From positions 1 through 5,248 of the forward strand of contig PKWD01000009.1 of the NCBI GenBank assembly GCA_003131945.1: 5,248 nucleotides of DNA, given 5' to 3'. Below, one piece after another: positions 1 through 4,450 of the stretch (the first letter of the stretch is position 1; each line of letters starts with the position of its first letter). The position numbers and the translations under genes are program-made. Below the pieces are notes generated by a model, which saw only the letters and a program-made list of their open reading frames with translations, was not told where the DNA came from and ran no database searches. The stretch comes from Acidimicrobiaceae bacterium. GTDB taxonomy: Bacteria; Actinomycetota; Acidimicrobiia; Acidimicrobiales; UBA8190.

Positions 1-2
1 TC

Positions 3-617
3 TCGGTCGGTCGACAGGTCGTTGACCTTGAGGCCTACTGTCTCATCCACCTCTTCGCCACTGGATTATCGGCTCCGCCTGGCCAGAGCGCCCTCAGCGA
101 CGGGGAGATCGCCCAACTCCTCTCTCCGACACGGGACAGGCCGTCGATCGATCACCCAAAGGCCAAGCTGCAGGACTCCGATTGGCCGCTCGTCGAGGCC
201 CTTGCGGACGACGGCCGCGCTCCCTATCGGCAGTTAGCCGCGCGCACTCACTGGCATGAGTCGACGGTCCGACGGCGAGTCGAGGAACTGATTGCCACGG
301 GTGTTCTGTTCTTCGACTTGGACCTCGCCAGTGAAGCCTTTGGGAACCGCTCTCAGGCTCTGTTGTGGATGTCCGTAGCCCCCTCGAATCTGAGAGTCGT
401 CGGACAAACCTTGGCCAGCCGCCCCGAATTTCCCTTCGTCGCCGCCACCACCGGATCCACCAACCTGGTCGCAGCGCTGGTATGCCCGGACGATCGCTCG
501 CTTTATGAGTACCTCGCCGACGAAATGACCGCCCTCGATGGACTTACCCATATTGAAACCGTTCCTGTGATGCAATTCGTCAAAATGCACGCCAACATGA
601 CCCCGCGCCAAAAATGA
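3..617 (+). CDS. Lrp/AsnC-family transcriptional regulator, C-terminal part (5' end outside window)
   Basis: The frame is open from the left edge to the TGA at 615-617 and gives 204 residues. About residues 1-45 resemble the linker that follows a first ligand-binding module (VVDLEAYCLIHLFA, then ALSDGEIAQLLSP). Residues about 56-107 form an AsnC-type helix-turn-helix (DSDWPLVEALADDGRAPY, then LAARTHWHESTVRRRVEELI and GVLFFDLDL). Residues about 114-197 form the RAM/AsnC ligand-binding domain (LLWMSVAP, FVAATTGSTNLVAALVC, VPVMQFVKMH). Known for the family: Lrp/AsnC proteins bind DNA through the N-terminal HTH and small ligands, often amino acids, through the RAM domain. Many actinobacterial members of about 330 residues carry two HTH-RAM modules. 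I infer that this is the second module of such a protein and that the first lies upstream. The ligand and targets cannot be read from the sequence. Internal start codons in this frame exist but would cut the HTH, so they are not real starts. Confidence 0.88.
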   Translation, partial: SVGRQVVDLEAYCLIHLFATGLSAPPGQSALSDGEIAQLLSPTRDRPSIDHPKAKLQDSDWPLVEALADDGRAPYRQLAARTHWHESTVRRRVEELIATGVLFFDLDLASEAFGNRSQALLWMSVAPSNLRVVGQTLASRPEFPFVAATTGSTNLVAALVCPDDRSLYEYLADEMTALDGLTHIETVPVMQFVKMHANMTPRQK

Positions 618-629
618 CGGGAAGGGTGT

Positions 630-645
630 CCCAGTTGTGCCTGGG
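630..645 (+). terminator. Possible weak hairpin terminator after the Lrp/AsnC gene
   Basis: CCCAG (630-634) and CTGGG (641-645) can pair around a six-base loop, 13 bases past the stop codon. No T-run follows (the next bases are CAGGGTTATAT), so intrinsic termination is uncertain. The position is the main argument. Confidence 0.25.
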
Positions 646-708
646 CAGGGTTATATGGGTGATCAGAGTGCCCGTTTTCTTCGCCATGGCAGTTCACCGT
701 GCCTGACG

Positions 709-724
709 GACTCCGATTGGAGTC
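709..724. other. Short perfect hairpin in intergenic DNA
   Basis: GACTCC (709-714) and GGAGTC (719-724) form a six-base stem with the four-base loop GATT. It lies between the Lrp/AsnC gene and the conjugation-ATPase fragment, close to the 3' edge of that fragment. No T-run is present. The role is unknown; it could be part of a terminator or a junction scar. Confidence 0.25.
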
Positions 725-743
725 TCCGGGACGAGACACAGGT

Positions 744-964
744 TTATTGAATCCTCAGCTTGGCCAGGATGGCCCACGCCTCGTCGACGACCACGTCGAC
801 CCGCCGCGATGGGGGGCGACCCGTTCCGTTTCGGCGCCGGCCAGAGTGAGCGCAGCGACACCGGCTTGGATCCAGGCGATGGCGCATGTCATGAGGACAC
901 CGAGTGCCGCCGAACGATAGACGGTCGAGAGATCGAGAACGACAAGCGGACCGTGCAGACCTAC
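744..964 (-). pseudogene. Fragment of a VirB4/TraC-like conjugation ATPase, frameshifted and truncated
   Basis: Reading the - strand from about 964 gives LHGPLVVLDLSTVY, then RSAALGVLMTCAMAWIQAG and VAALTLAGAETERVAP. After a change of frame it gives RRVDVVVDEAWAILAKLRIQ and a TAA at 744-746. GPLVVLDLS, the helical CAMAWIQA stretch and the Walker B-like string VDVVVDEAWAIL, in this order and spacing, are what I recognise from VirB4/TraC-type ATP-binding proteins of actinobacterial conjugative elements. The frame change falls at a run of six G on the + strand (811-816); one more base there would join the two halves as VAPPSRRVDVVVDEAW. The family is several hundred residues long, so only about 74 residues survive. 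There is no Walker A, and no C-terminal part after the Walker B. The fragment abuts repeat half A on its upstream side. The assignment comes from memory of the family and no search was run. A short orphan ORF is the alternative, but the broken frame argues against function. Confidence 0.55.
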
Positions 965-988
965 GGGTCGTGGCGCTTCTCGGCGCCC

Positions 989-1057
989 CCTCGAATTGGC
1001 CTGATTGTCGCTCTAAGCAGGGCAAATGAGCCACCTGCAAAGATGAAGAGTGCTAAC
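989..1057 (+). repeat. Dispersed repeat, copy 1, half A
   Basis: This stretch matches 4117-4184 at about 84% by hand count, with one single-base gap. Shared blocks include AATTGGCC, GATTGT, GCTCTAA, CAGGG, CACCTGCA, AGATGA and AGTGCTAAC. It starts about 25 bases beyond the ATPase fragment and ends exactly where the Ig-like segment begins. No coding frame in it is convincing. In copy 2 the same sequence runs directly into half B. Confidence 0.85.
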
Positions 1058-1445
1058 GACCACGGCCTTCACAGCCGACATGACAGCCGGTAGCTATGCA
1101 GTGGCGGTCACGTCAGGCGGGGTCACAGCAGGCACCTTCACCGAGACCAACCTCGCCGGAACCGCCTCCCAGGTCGTGGTCAGCTCCGGGGGCGGTCAGA
1201 GCACGACTGTCGGCACGACGTTCCCAACCCTCTTGAGCGGCATCGTGGAGGATGCCCACGGCAACCCGGTGCTGGTGGCCGGCGTGTCGGTGACCTTCAC
1301 TGCTCCGGGTGCGGGAGCCACCGGCACATTCGCCAACGGCACGGACACCACCACCGTTGTCACTATCGCCAGTGGGGTTGCCACTGCGAACCGAATGCCA
1401 GCGAGGCTGCCCAGGAGGTGCAGTGGTAGTGCGGCGCCGGTCTGA
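1050..1445 (+). pseudogene. Bacterial Ig-like (Big/invasin-type) repeat unit, orphan fragment
   Basis: The frame encodes TAFTADMTAGSYAVAVTSGG, then ETNLAGTASQVVVSSGGGQS, TVGTTFPTLLSGIVEDAHGN, VSVTFTAPGAGATGTFANG and ASGVATAN. These match the consensus of Ig-like repeats in large secreted or surface adhesins, where strings such as TAGSY, GTFANG, VSVTFTAP and SGVATA recur about every 100-110 residues. The fragment starts with the end of one repeat (TAGSY) and ends at the hinge of the next (SGVATA), so it equals one permuted period, about 109 codons at 1058-1385. It has no signal peptide, no anchor, no second repeat and no clear ribosome binding site before the GTG at 1050. The first few codons and the last 18 or so come from the flanking dispersed repeat (halves A and B). 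I therefore treat it as a displaced piece of a surface-protein gene and not a functional protein. Known role of such domains: rigid spacers or adhesion modules outside the cell. Confidence 0.7.
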
Positions 1446-1537
1446 CAACGACCGGTCTATATCGGCGCCCAGCGCATGATTGCGAATGGCTGGCCCTGTC
1501 GACGAGTTCCTAAGGGCCTCACCGGATCCGGCAATAC
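1386..1537 (+). repeat. Dispersed repeat, copy 1, half B
   Basis: It aligns without gaps to 4186-4337 (constant offset of 2800), with about 132 of 152 positions identical by hand count. It contains the hairpin CCGGTC / GACCGG (1437-1455, seven-base loop), the pairable outer arms GCCAGC (1397-1402) and GCTGGC (1489-1494), and the palindrome CCGGATCCGG (1522-1531). These elements are all kept in copy 2. It ends 118 bases past the stop of the - strand reductase gene. No convincing coding frame is present. Confidence 0.9.
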
Positions 1538-1581
1538 AGGATGGAGGCGCGGGCGGTCCAGAACGGGCAATCGGGGCCACT

Positions 1582-1595
1582 CGGGGGCAGCCCCG
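1582..1595 (-). terminator. Candidate GC-rich hairpin downstream of the reductase operon
   Basis: CGGGG (1582-1586) and CCCCG (1591-1595) pair around a four-base loop, about 60 bases beyond the stop codon of the last operon gene. No T-run follows in the direction of transcription. It is the strongest hairpin between the operon and repeat half B, but remains a weak terminator call. Confidence 0.3.
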
Positions 1596-1655
1596 TACCC
1601 GGCGGTTGGGGACGGTCGCGACTTCCATTGCGGCCAGGAACGCATGGGTCCCTCG

Positions 1656-2297
1656 TCATCGGGTGAACGTGAGGTGGGTGACGCCGCGGGGCGTCGAGAC
1701 TGCCTCCACGTCGTACTGCTGCTCCAACGCCTCCAGGCCGTCCCACAGCCGAACACCGCGGCCGAGCAGGATCGGCACCTGCACGACGTGCAGGTGGTCG
1801 ACGAGACCGGCGGCGATGAACGCGCGCATCATGGTCGGGCCCCCGCCGATGCGGACGTCCTGACCGGCGGCTGCGCCCCGCGCCACCTCGAGTGCATCCG
1901 CTGGCGCGGCGTCGAGGAAGTGGAACGTCGTACCACCGTCCATCTCCAGCGACGGGCGCGGACGGTGGGTCAGGACGTACGTCGGCGTGTGGAACGGCGG
2001 GTTGTCGCCCCACCACCCGCGCCACTCCGGGTCGTCCTGCCAGCCCGGAGGGCCGAACTTGCCCGCGCCCATGATCTCCGCACCAATCCCGGGTCCGTGC
2101 CGGTCGGCCATCACGTGATCGACACCCTCGGTGCCGCCCGACTCGCCGAGGACTTCGCGGCGGCCGAACCGAGTGGCGAACATCCACTCGTGGAGCCGAT
2201 GCCCGGCATGGCCGAACGGCGTGTCGAGGGCCTGCCCCTCGCCGGTGGCGAACCCGTCGAGCGAGATCGAGAAGTTGTGGATGCGGACGCGCGACAT
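1656..2297 (-). CDS. Dihydrofolate-reductase-like (RibD C-terminal domain) family protein
   Basis: This 213-residue protein has the RibD_C/DHFR fold signature. It has an N-terminal strand with SISLDGFATGEG (residues 10-21), the internal MGAGKFGPPGW (76-86) and TYVLTHRPRP (106-115). The glycine-rich nicotinamide-binding part is VRIGGGPTMMRAFIAAGLVD (148-167), followed by LHVVQVPILLGRGVRLWDGL. Known for the family: a cytosolic NADPH-dependent reductase related to the reductase half of RibD. Stand-alone members mostly have unknown substrates, so neither true DHFR nor riboflavin-pathway activity should be assumed. The length is normal for stand-alone members. The ATG is supported by AAGGAG five bases upstream. 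The gene is third in the operon, 76 bases after the SRPBCC gene. That gap contains a small hairpin (GGTCA 2324-2328 with TGACC 2336-2340), possibly a processing or attenuation site, though weak. Expression probably depends on the ArsR-controlled promoter. Confidence 0.9.
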   Translation of the reverse strand: MSRVRIHNFSISLDGFATGEGQALDTPFGHAGHRLHEWMFATRFGRREVLGESGGTEGVDHVMADRHGPGIGAEIMGAGKFGPPGWQDDPEWRGWWGDNPPFHTPTYVLTHRPRPSLEMDGGTTFHFLDAAPADALEVARGAAAGQDVRIGGGPTMMRAFIAAGLVDHLHVVQVPILLGRGVRLWDGLEALEQQYDVEAVSTPRGVTHLTFTR

Positions 2298-2302
2298 GGC
2301 GG

Positions 2303-2308
2303 CTCCTT
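2303..2308 (-). promoter_or_regulatory. Ribosome binding site of the DHFR-like gene
   Basis: AAGGAG on the - strand lies five bases before the ATG. It is near-consensus and fixes the start. It is the strongest Shine-Dalgarno sequence of the three operon genes, consistent with the gene being translated independently despite the 76-base gap. Confidence 0.8.
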
Positions 2309-2373
2309 CGGGTGGCGGAGGTCGGTCAGACTGGTTGACCTGTCCCGCGGCGAGATTTCATCGGCCGTGGGAT

Positions 2374-2862
2374 TCAGACGACTCCGAGATGGTGAGCGAG
2401 CTTCTGCATCGTCTGCAGACCGAGCTCGACAGCGCCGAAGCCGATGGTCGCATTTCGCTGGTGGACGGTTGGGTGGAGCTGCCGCAGCGTCAACACCGTC
2501 TTTCCATCGGCTTGTTCATCGAGGACAATTGTCACTCGGAAGCGTGCCGGGTCATTGTCGGCGTCGGACCCGTGATCCAGCACCAATCTCTCGACTGGAA
2601 CGATCTCGAGGTAGTCGAAGCGATTCGTGAACAGGGTGCCGTCTCCGGAAACCATGTCGAAGCGCGCTCGACCTCCCGGGCGCACGTCCATCTCTCGGAC
2701 AGTGCAGGTGAACCCATCGGGACCAAACCACTGGCAGAAGGCATCCGCATCGGTCCACGCGGCGAACACCGCTTCGCGTGTGGCGTCAAGAACTCGAACG
2801 AGGACGATCTCACGATCGAGAGCCCAGGTCGTCGGATCGGTGATGGTCGGGGCACTGCTCAT
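2374..2862 (-). CDS. SRPBCC / AHSA1 (START-like) domain protein
   Basis: This 162-residue protein has the usual length of a single-domain AHSA1-type SRPBCC protein. After a short N-terminal arm come REIVLVRVLDATREAVFAAW (residues 17-36) and TDADAFCQWFGPDGF, matching the family pattern of an Arg-containing first strand followed by a helix with AWTD...WFGP. Then follow MDVRPGGRARFDM, the LFTNRFDYLEIVPVERLVL region, and VTIVLDEQADGKTVLTLRQ. The C-terminal helix is ELGLQTMQKLAHHL. The fold makes a deep hydrophobic cavity that binds lipids, aromatic compounds or other small molecules; the ligand here is unknown. The ATG overlaps the ArsR stop (ATGA at 2859-2862) and is preceded by GGAGA at 2867-2871, so translational coupling is likely. 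Pairs of an ArsR repressor and an SRPBCC protein are common in Actinobacteria. The context suggests a repressor-controlled stress or detoxification unit, which is inference. Confidence 0.92.
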   Translation of the reverse strand: MSSAPTITDPTTWALDREIVLVRVLDATREAVFAAWTDADAFCQWFGPDGFTCTVREMDVRPGGRARFDMVSGDGTLFTNRFDYLEIVPVERLVLDHGSDADNDPARFRVTIVLDEQADGKTVLTLRQLHPTVHQRNATIGFGAVELGLQTMQKLAHHLGVV

Positions 2863-3224
2863 GGCTTCTCCAATGTCGGTGGGGATGCGGTTCGGTCAGA
2901 TGTGCGCCGGAGGTGCGCATCGAGCCGGTCGAGACGGTGCTCCCAGCCAGCTCGTGTGTGCTCGGCCCATGCAGCAATCTCGACCAGAGGCTCCGGCCGC
3001 AGCTGGCATGGCCGCCGTTGTCCATCTCGGCTGCGGCTAATCAGACCCGCCCGCTCGAGGACCTTCAGATGACGGGAGATGGCCGGGAGACTGATCGGGA
3101 ACGGCTCGGCCAACTCGAGCACGGTTGCCTCACCGTCAGCCAACCGACGCACGATCGAGCGCCGCGTAGGGTCCGACAAGGCGGCGAAGACGACGTCGAA
3201 GCGATCGGGGGCCGTCACAGTCAT
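2859..3224 (-). CDS. ArsR-family winged-helix repressor
   Basis: This 121-residue protein carries the typical ArsR/SmtB winged helix. It shows FAALSDPTRRSIVRRLADGE (residues 13-32), ATVLELAEPFPISLPAISRH (33-52, with recognition helix SLPAISRHLKVLERAGLI), then the wing SRSRDGQRRPCQL and a C-terminal helical region EIAAWAEHTRAGWEHRLDRL. The classical metal-binding ELCVCDL-type motif is absent. Its place holds TVLELAEPFP, and the only cysteine is C73 in the wing, so metal sensing by that site is unlikely. Known role: ArsR proteins are dimeric repressors that leave DNA on ligand or redox signals. It is the first gene of a three-gene operon. The start is ATG at 3224, with AGGAG (3236-3240) 11 bases upstream, slightly long spacing. 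The palindromic sites over its own promoter support autorepression (inference). Confidence 0.95.
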   Translation of the reverse strand: MTVTAPDRFDVVFAALSDPTRRSIVRRLADGEATVLELAEPFPISLPAISRHLKVLERAGLISRSRDGQRRPCQLRPEPLVEIAAWAEHTRAGWEHRLDRLDAHLRRTSDRTASPPTLEKP

Positions 3225-3259
3225 CGTTGCCGTCGCTCCTGCAGATACTTCATAGGTTG

Positions 3260-3289
3260 GTTATTTAACAGAGTGACTACATATAGTCA
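3260..3289. promoter_or_regulatory. Two palindromes over the promoter, probable ArsR operator sites
   Basis: TGACTA-CATA-TAGTCA (3274-3289) is an inverted repeat with perfect six-base arms. It covers most of the -35 box (five of its six bases) and part of the spacer. GTTA-TT-TAAC (3260-3269) is a second, shorter inverted repeat lying over the -10 box. ArsR dimers bind such symmetric AT-rich sites, and binding here would block RNA polymerase. That ArsR binds these particular sites is inference from position and symmetry. Confidence 0.6.
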
Positions 3290-3290
3290 A
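3263..3290 (-). promoter_or_regulatory. Promoter of the ArsR-SRPBCC-reductase operon
   Basis: On the - strand TTGACT (3285-3290), five of six matches to the -35 consensus, is followed after 16 bases by TTAAAT (3263-3268), a reasonable -10. Transcription would begin near 3256, leaving a leader of about 30 bases before the ArsR ATG. The short AT-rich patch stands out in GC-rich surroundings. It looks like a housekeeping-sigma promoter; no start-site data are available. Confidence 0.7.
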
Positions 3291-3331
3291 GGGTGCCCGG
3301 AGTGTCGACGCGGCAATCGCTCCAAAGATCG

Positions 3332-3403
3332 GGCGCGCGCCAGATCTGCCGATCTGGACGCCCGCCAGGTGCCGATCCTGCGCACCACCGGCAGGACGCA
3401 GGA
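3332..3403. other. Cluster of inverted repeats upstream of the operon promoter
   Basis: Within about 70 bases there are three or more symmetric elements. GGCGCGCGCC is a palindrome at 3332-3341. CCAGATC/GATCTGG (3340-3346 and 3351-3357) has a four-base loop. TCCTGCG/CGCAGGA (3376-3382 and 3397-3403) has a 14-base loop, with a competing GGTGC/GCACC pair. The stretch sits between the operon promoter and the broken membrane ORF. It could hold a terminator for the - strand ORF upstream of it, further protein-binding sites, or a recombination scar. No T-run follows the stems. Confidence 0.4.
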
Positions 3404-3411
3404 CTTGATGC

Positions 3412-3686
3412 TCAGGAGTGCAACGCCGGGTAGACGACGAAGACGGCGACGAACCCCCCGAGGAGACACGCCCACAGGGCCGAAATCGTGTGTCCCGCGG
3501 ACCGGCATTCACCCGTCTGGTTCCGCTCAGAACGCTTGCAAGGCGCTGATGAGACGACCAGAACTTCCGTTCTGTCCAACCTCGGTCAACGAGCCTGGAG
3601 AGACCAAATGCCAGCCAGACGGGGCCCATCAGCGTGACGATGGCGATGGACATCAGCGACCACAAATCGTGTTGTCTCCCCGTCAC
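3412..3686 (-). pseudogene. Small two-helix membrane protein, apparently frameshifted
   Basis: From the GTG at 3686 the - strand reads SLMSIAIVTLMGPVWLAFGL, a clear hydrophobic helix, then SRLVDRGWTERKFWSSHQRL and ASVLSG. A shift of one base near 3525-3530 continues as ERNQTGECRSAGHTISALWA, then CLLGGFVAVFVVYPALHS and a TGA at 3412-3414, giving a second hydrophobic helix. One added base (reading VLERNQ) would make a continuous protein of about 91 residues. Without it the first frame runs on into low-quality sequence to 3261, across the neighbouring promoter, which is not credible for a real gene. No family is recognised. It could be a pseudogene or an intact gene with a sequencing error. The exact start is uncertain; ATG within SLMSIAI is an alternative. 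Confidence 0.4.
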
Positions 3687-4116
3687 CTTCAGCGCCCGAC
3701 TGTCTCAGGTGCCGATCTTCCCACGGGAGCCCGCCAGCGCACGCACACGTGTCGCTTGCGCGCGGAGTTTTGAAGGGCGCTCACGTCCCGGAAGCCGCAC
3801 GGTATTCGCGAGAGGTAATGCTCATGGAGGCCTTCGACCTGTTGTGACGGCCGCCATCGGGCGCGGCTACCTGCGACCTCGCCGCCACTCGTCCTGGGGC
3901 GGTCCACTCATCGGGAGCAGTGTGAGTAAACCTGCCGCGCTTAGAGGCCGCGTCCGGAATCTATGCCGATGATCGCGCCCGACGCTGTGGCGATACGCCG
4001 CTCATCGAGGCCCACTGCTCAGAAAGCCACTGGAGCCGCCGATGCAGTAGGGCACCAAACCGACAAGGTGGTCCCTTCGTGGTCCATCTCGCAGCCGCTC
4101 ACGACCCTTGGCCCCG
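3687..4116. other. Region without a recognisable gene
   Basis: All six frames were read over this stretch. Open frames exist on both strands but are arginine-, serine- and proline-rich or short, show no domain, and lack start/RBS combinations that I trust. One short + strand string (REVMLMEAFDLL, ending in TGA at about 3845) looks slightly protein-like but has no family. Together with the broken membrane ORF, this suggests decayed DNA between the operon and the second repeat copy. Confidence 0.5.
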
Positions 4117-4337
4117 CCTCAAATTGGCCAGATTGTGGCTCTAACCAGGGACAATGGTCACCTGCAGAGATGACAAGTGCTAACCGCGAACCGAATGCCA
4201 GCAAGGCAGCCCGGGAGGTGTAGGGGTTGTGCGGCGCCGGTCCGACAACGACCGGCCTTTACCGGCGACCAGCACGTGATTGCGAATGGCTGGCCTTGTC
4301 CACGCGTTCCTGGGGGCCTCACCGGATCCGGTAGTAC
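4117..4337 (+). repeat. Dispersed repeat, copy 2, halves A and B contiguous
   Basis: Half A (4117-4184) matches 989-1057, and half B (4186-4337) matches 1386-1537 without gaps. They are joined by a single base at 4185, around GCTAAC-C-GCGAAC. The hairpin is one pair longer than in copy 1: GCCGGTC (4236-4242) with GACCGGC (4250-4256). The palindrome is ACCGGATCCGGT (4321-4332). The outer arms GCCAGC (4197-4202) and GCTGGC (4289-4294) are kept. It has the same orientation as copy 1 and again lies about 113 bases past the 3' end of a - strand gene. No transposase, clear terminal inverted repeats or target duplication are seen, so the class of element is unknown. Confidence 0.9.
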
Positions 4338-4450
4338 CGCACGGTCTGCTCGGACCACGCCTTGCAGAGTAGGGCGGGATTATAGGGTGGTCCAGATATT
4401 CGCAGGGATCCAACAATCCGATGCAATCCGGTGACTTGATCGGTAGTCCA

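Noticed and set aside
22..237. + strand open frame of 71 codons at the left end
   Set aside because: It overlaps the Lrp/AsnC frame, which has clear HTH and RAM homology. This one is Ser/Arg/Pro-rich without features.
1050..1057. GTGCTAAC junction as an integron attC core
   Set aside because: The GCTAAC end resembles the RYYYAAC half-core, but no matching GTTRRRY partner lies at attC-like distance in either copy and no integrase is visible.
1113..1628. - strand open frame of 171 codons over the Ig-like segment and half B
   Set aside because: The Ig-like reading on the + strand is recognisable and the - strand product is not. The part over half B is shared with copy 2 only because the DNA repeat is shared.
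1476..2630. Long open frame on the + strand (384 codons)
   Set aside because: It is antisense to the reductase and the SRPBCC gene, is arginine-rich without any domain, and the - strand frames show clear families. It is a shadow of high-GC coding DNA.
2859..3224. ArsR protein as an arsenic or metal sensor
   Set aside because: The cysteine-containing metal motif is absent, only one cysteine is present, and the operon has no arsenate reductase or efflux gene.
3366..3717. 12-base direct repeat CAGGTGCCGATC at 3366-3377 and 3706-3717 flanking the membrane pseudogene
   Set aside because: A 12-base match within 5 kb of GC-rich DNA is expected about once by chance, and the similarity does not extend far on either side.
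2913..3773. Open + strand frame of 286 codons across the ArsR gene and promoter
   Set aside because: The composition is Arg/Pro/Thr-rich, there is no domain, and it crosses the ArsR gene, its promoter and the membrane fragment. It is a shadow frame.
4375..4390. TATAAT on the - strand (rc of ATTATA near 4380) as a promoter -10
   Set aside because: No credible -35 element lies 16-18 bases upstream and no - strand gene starts downstream; the repeat follows instead.
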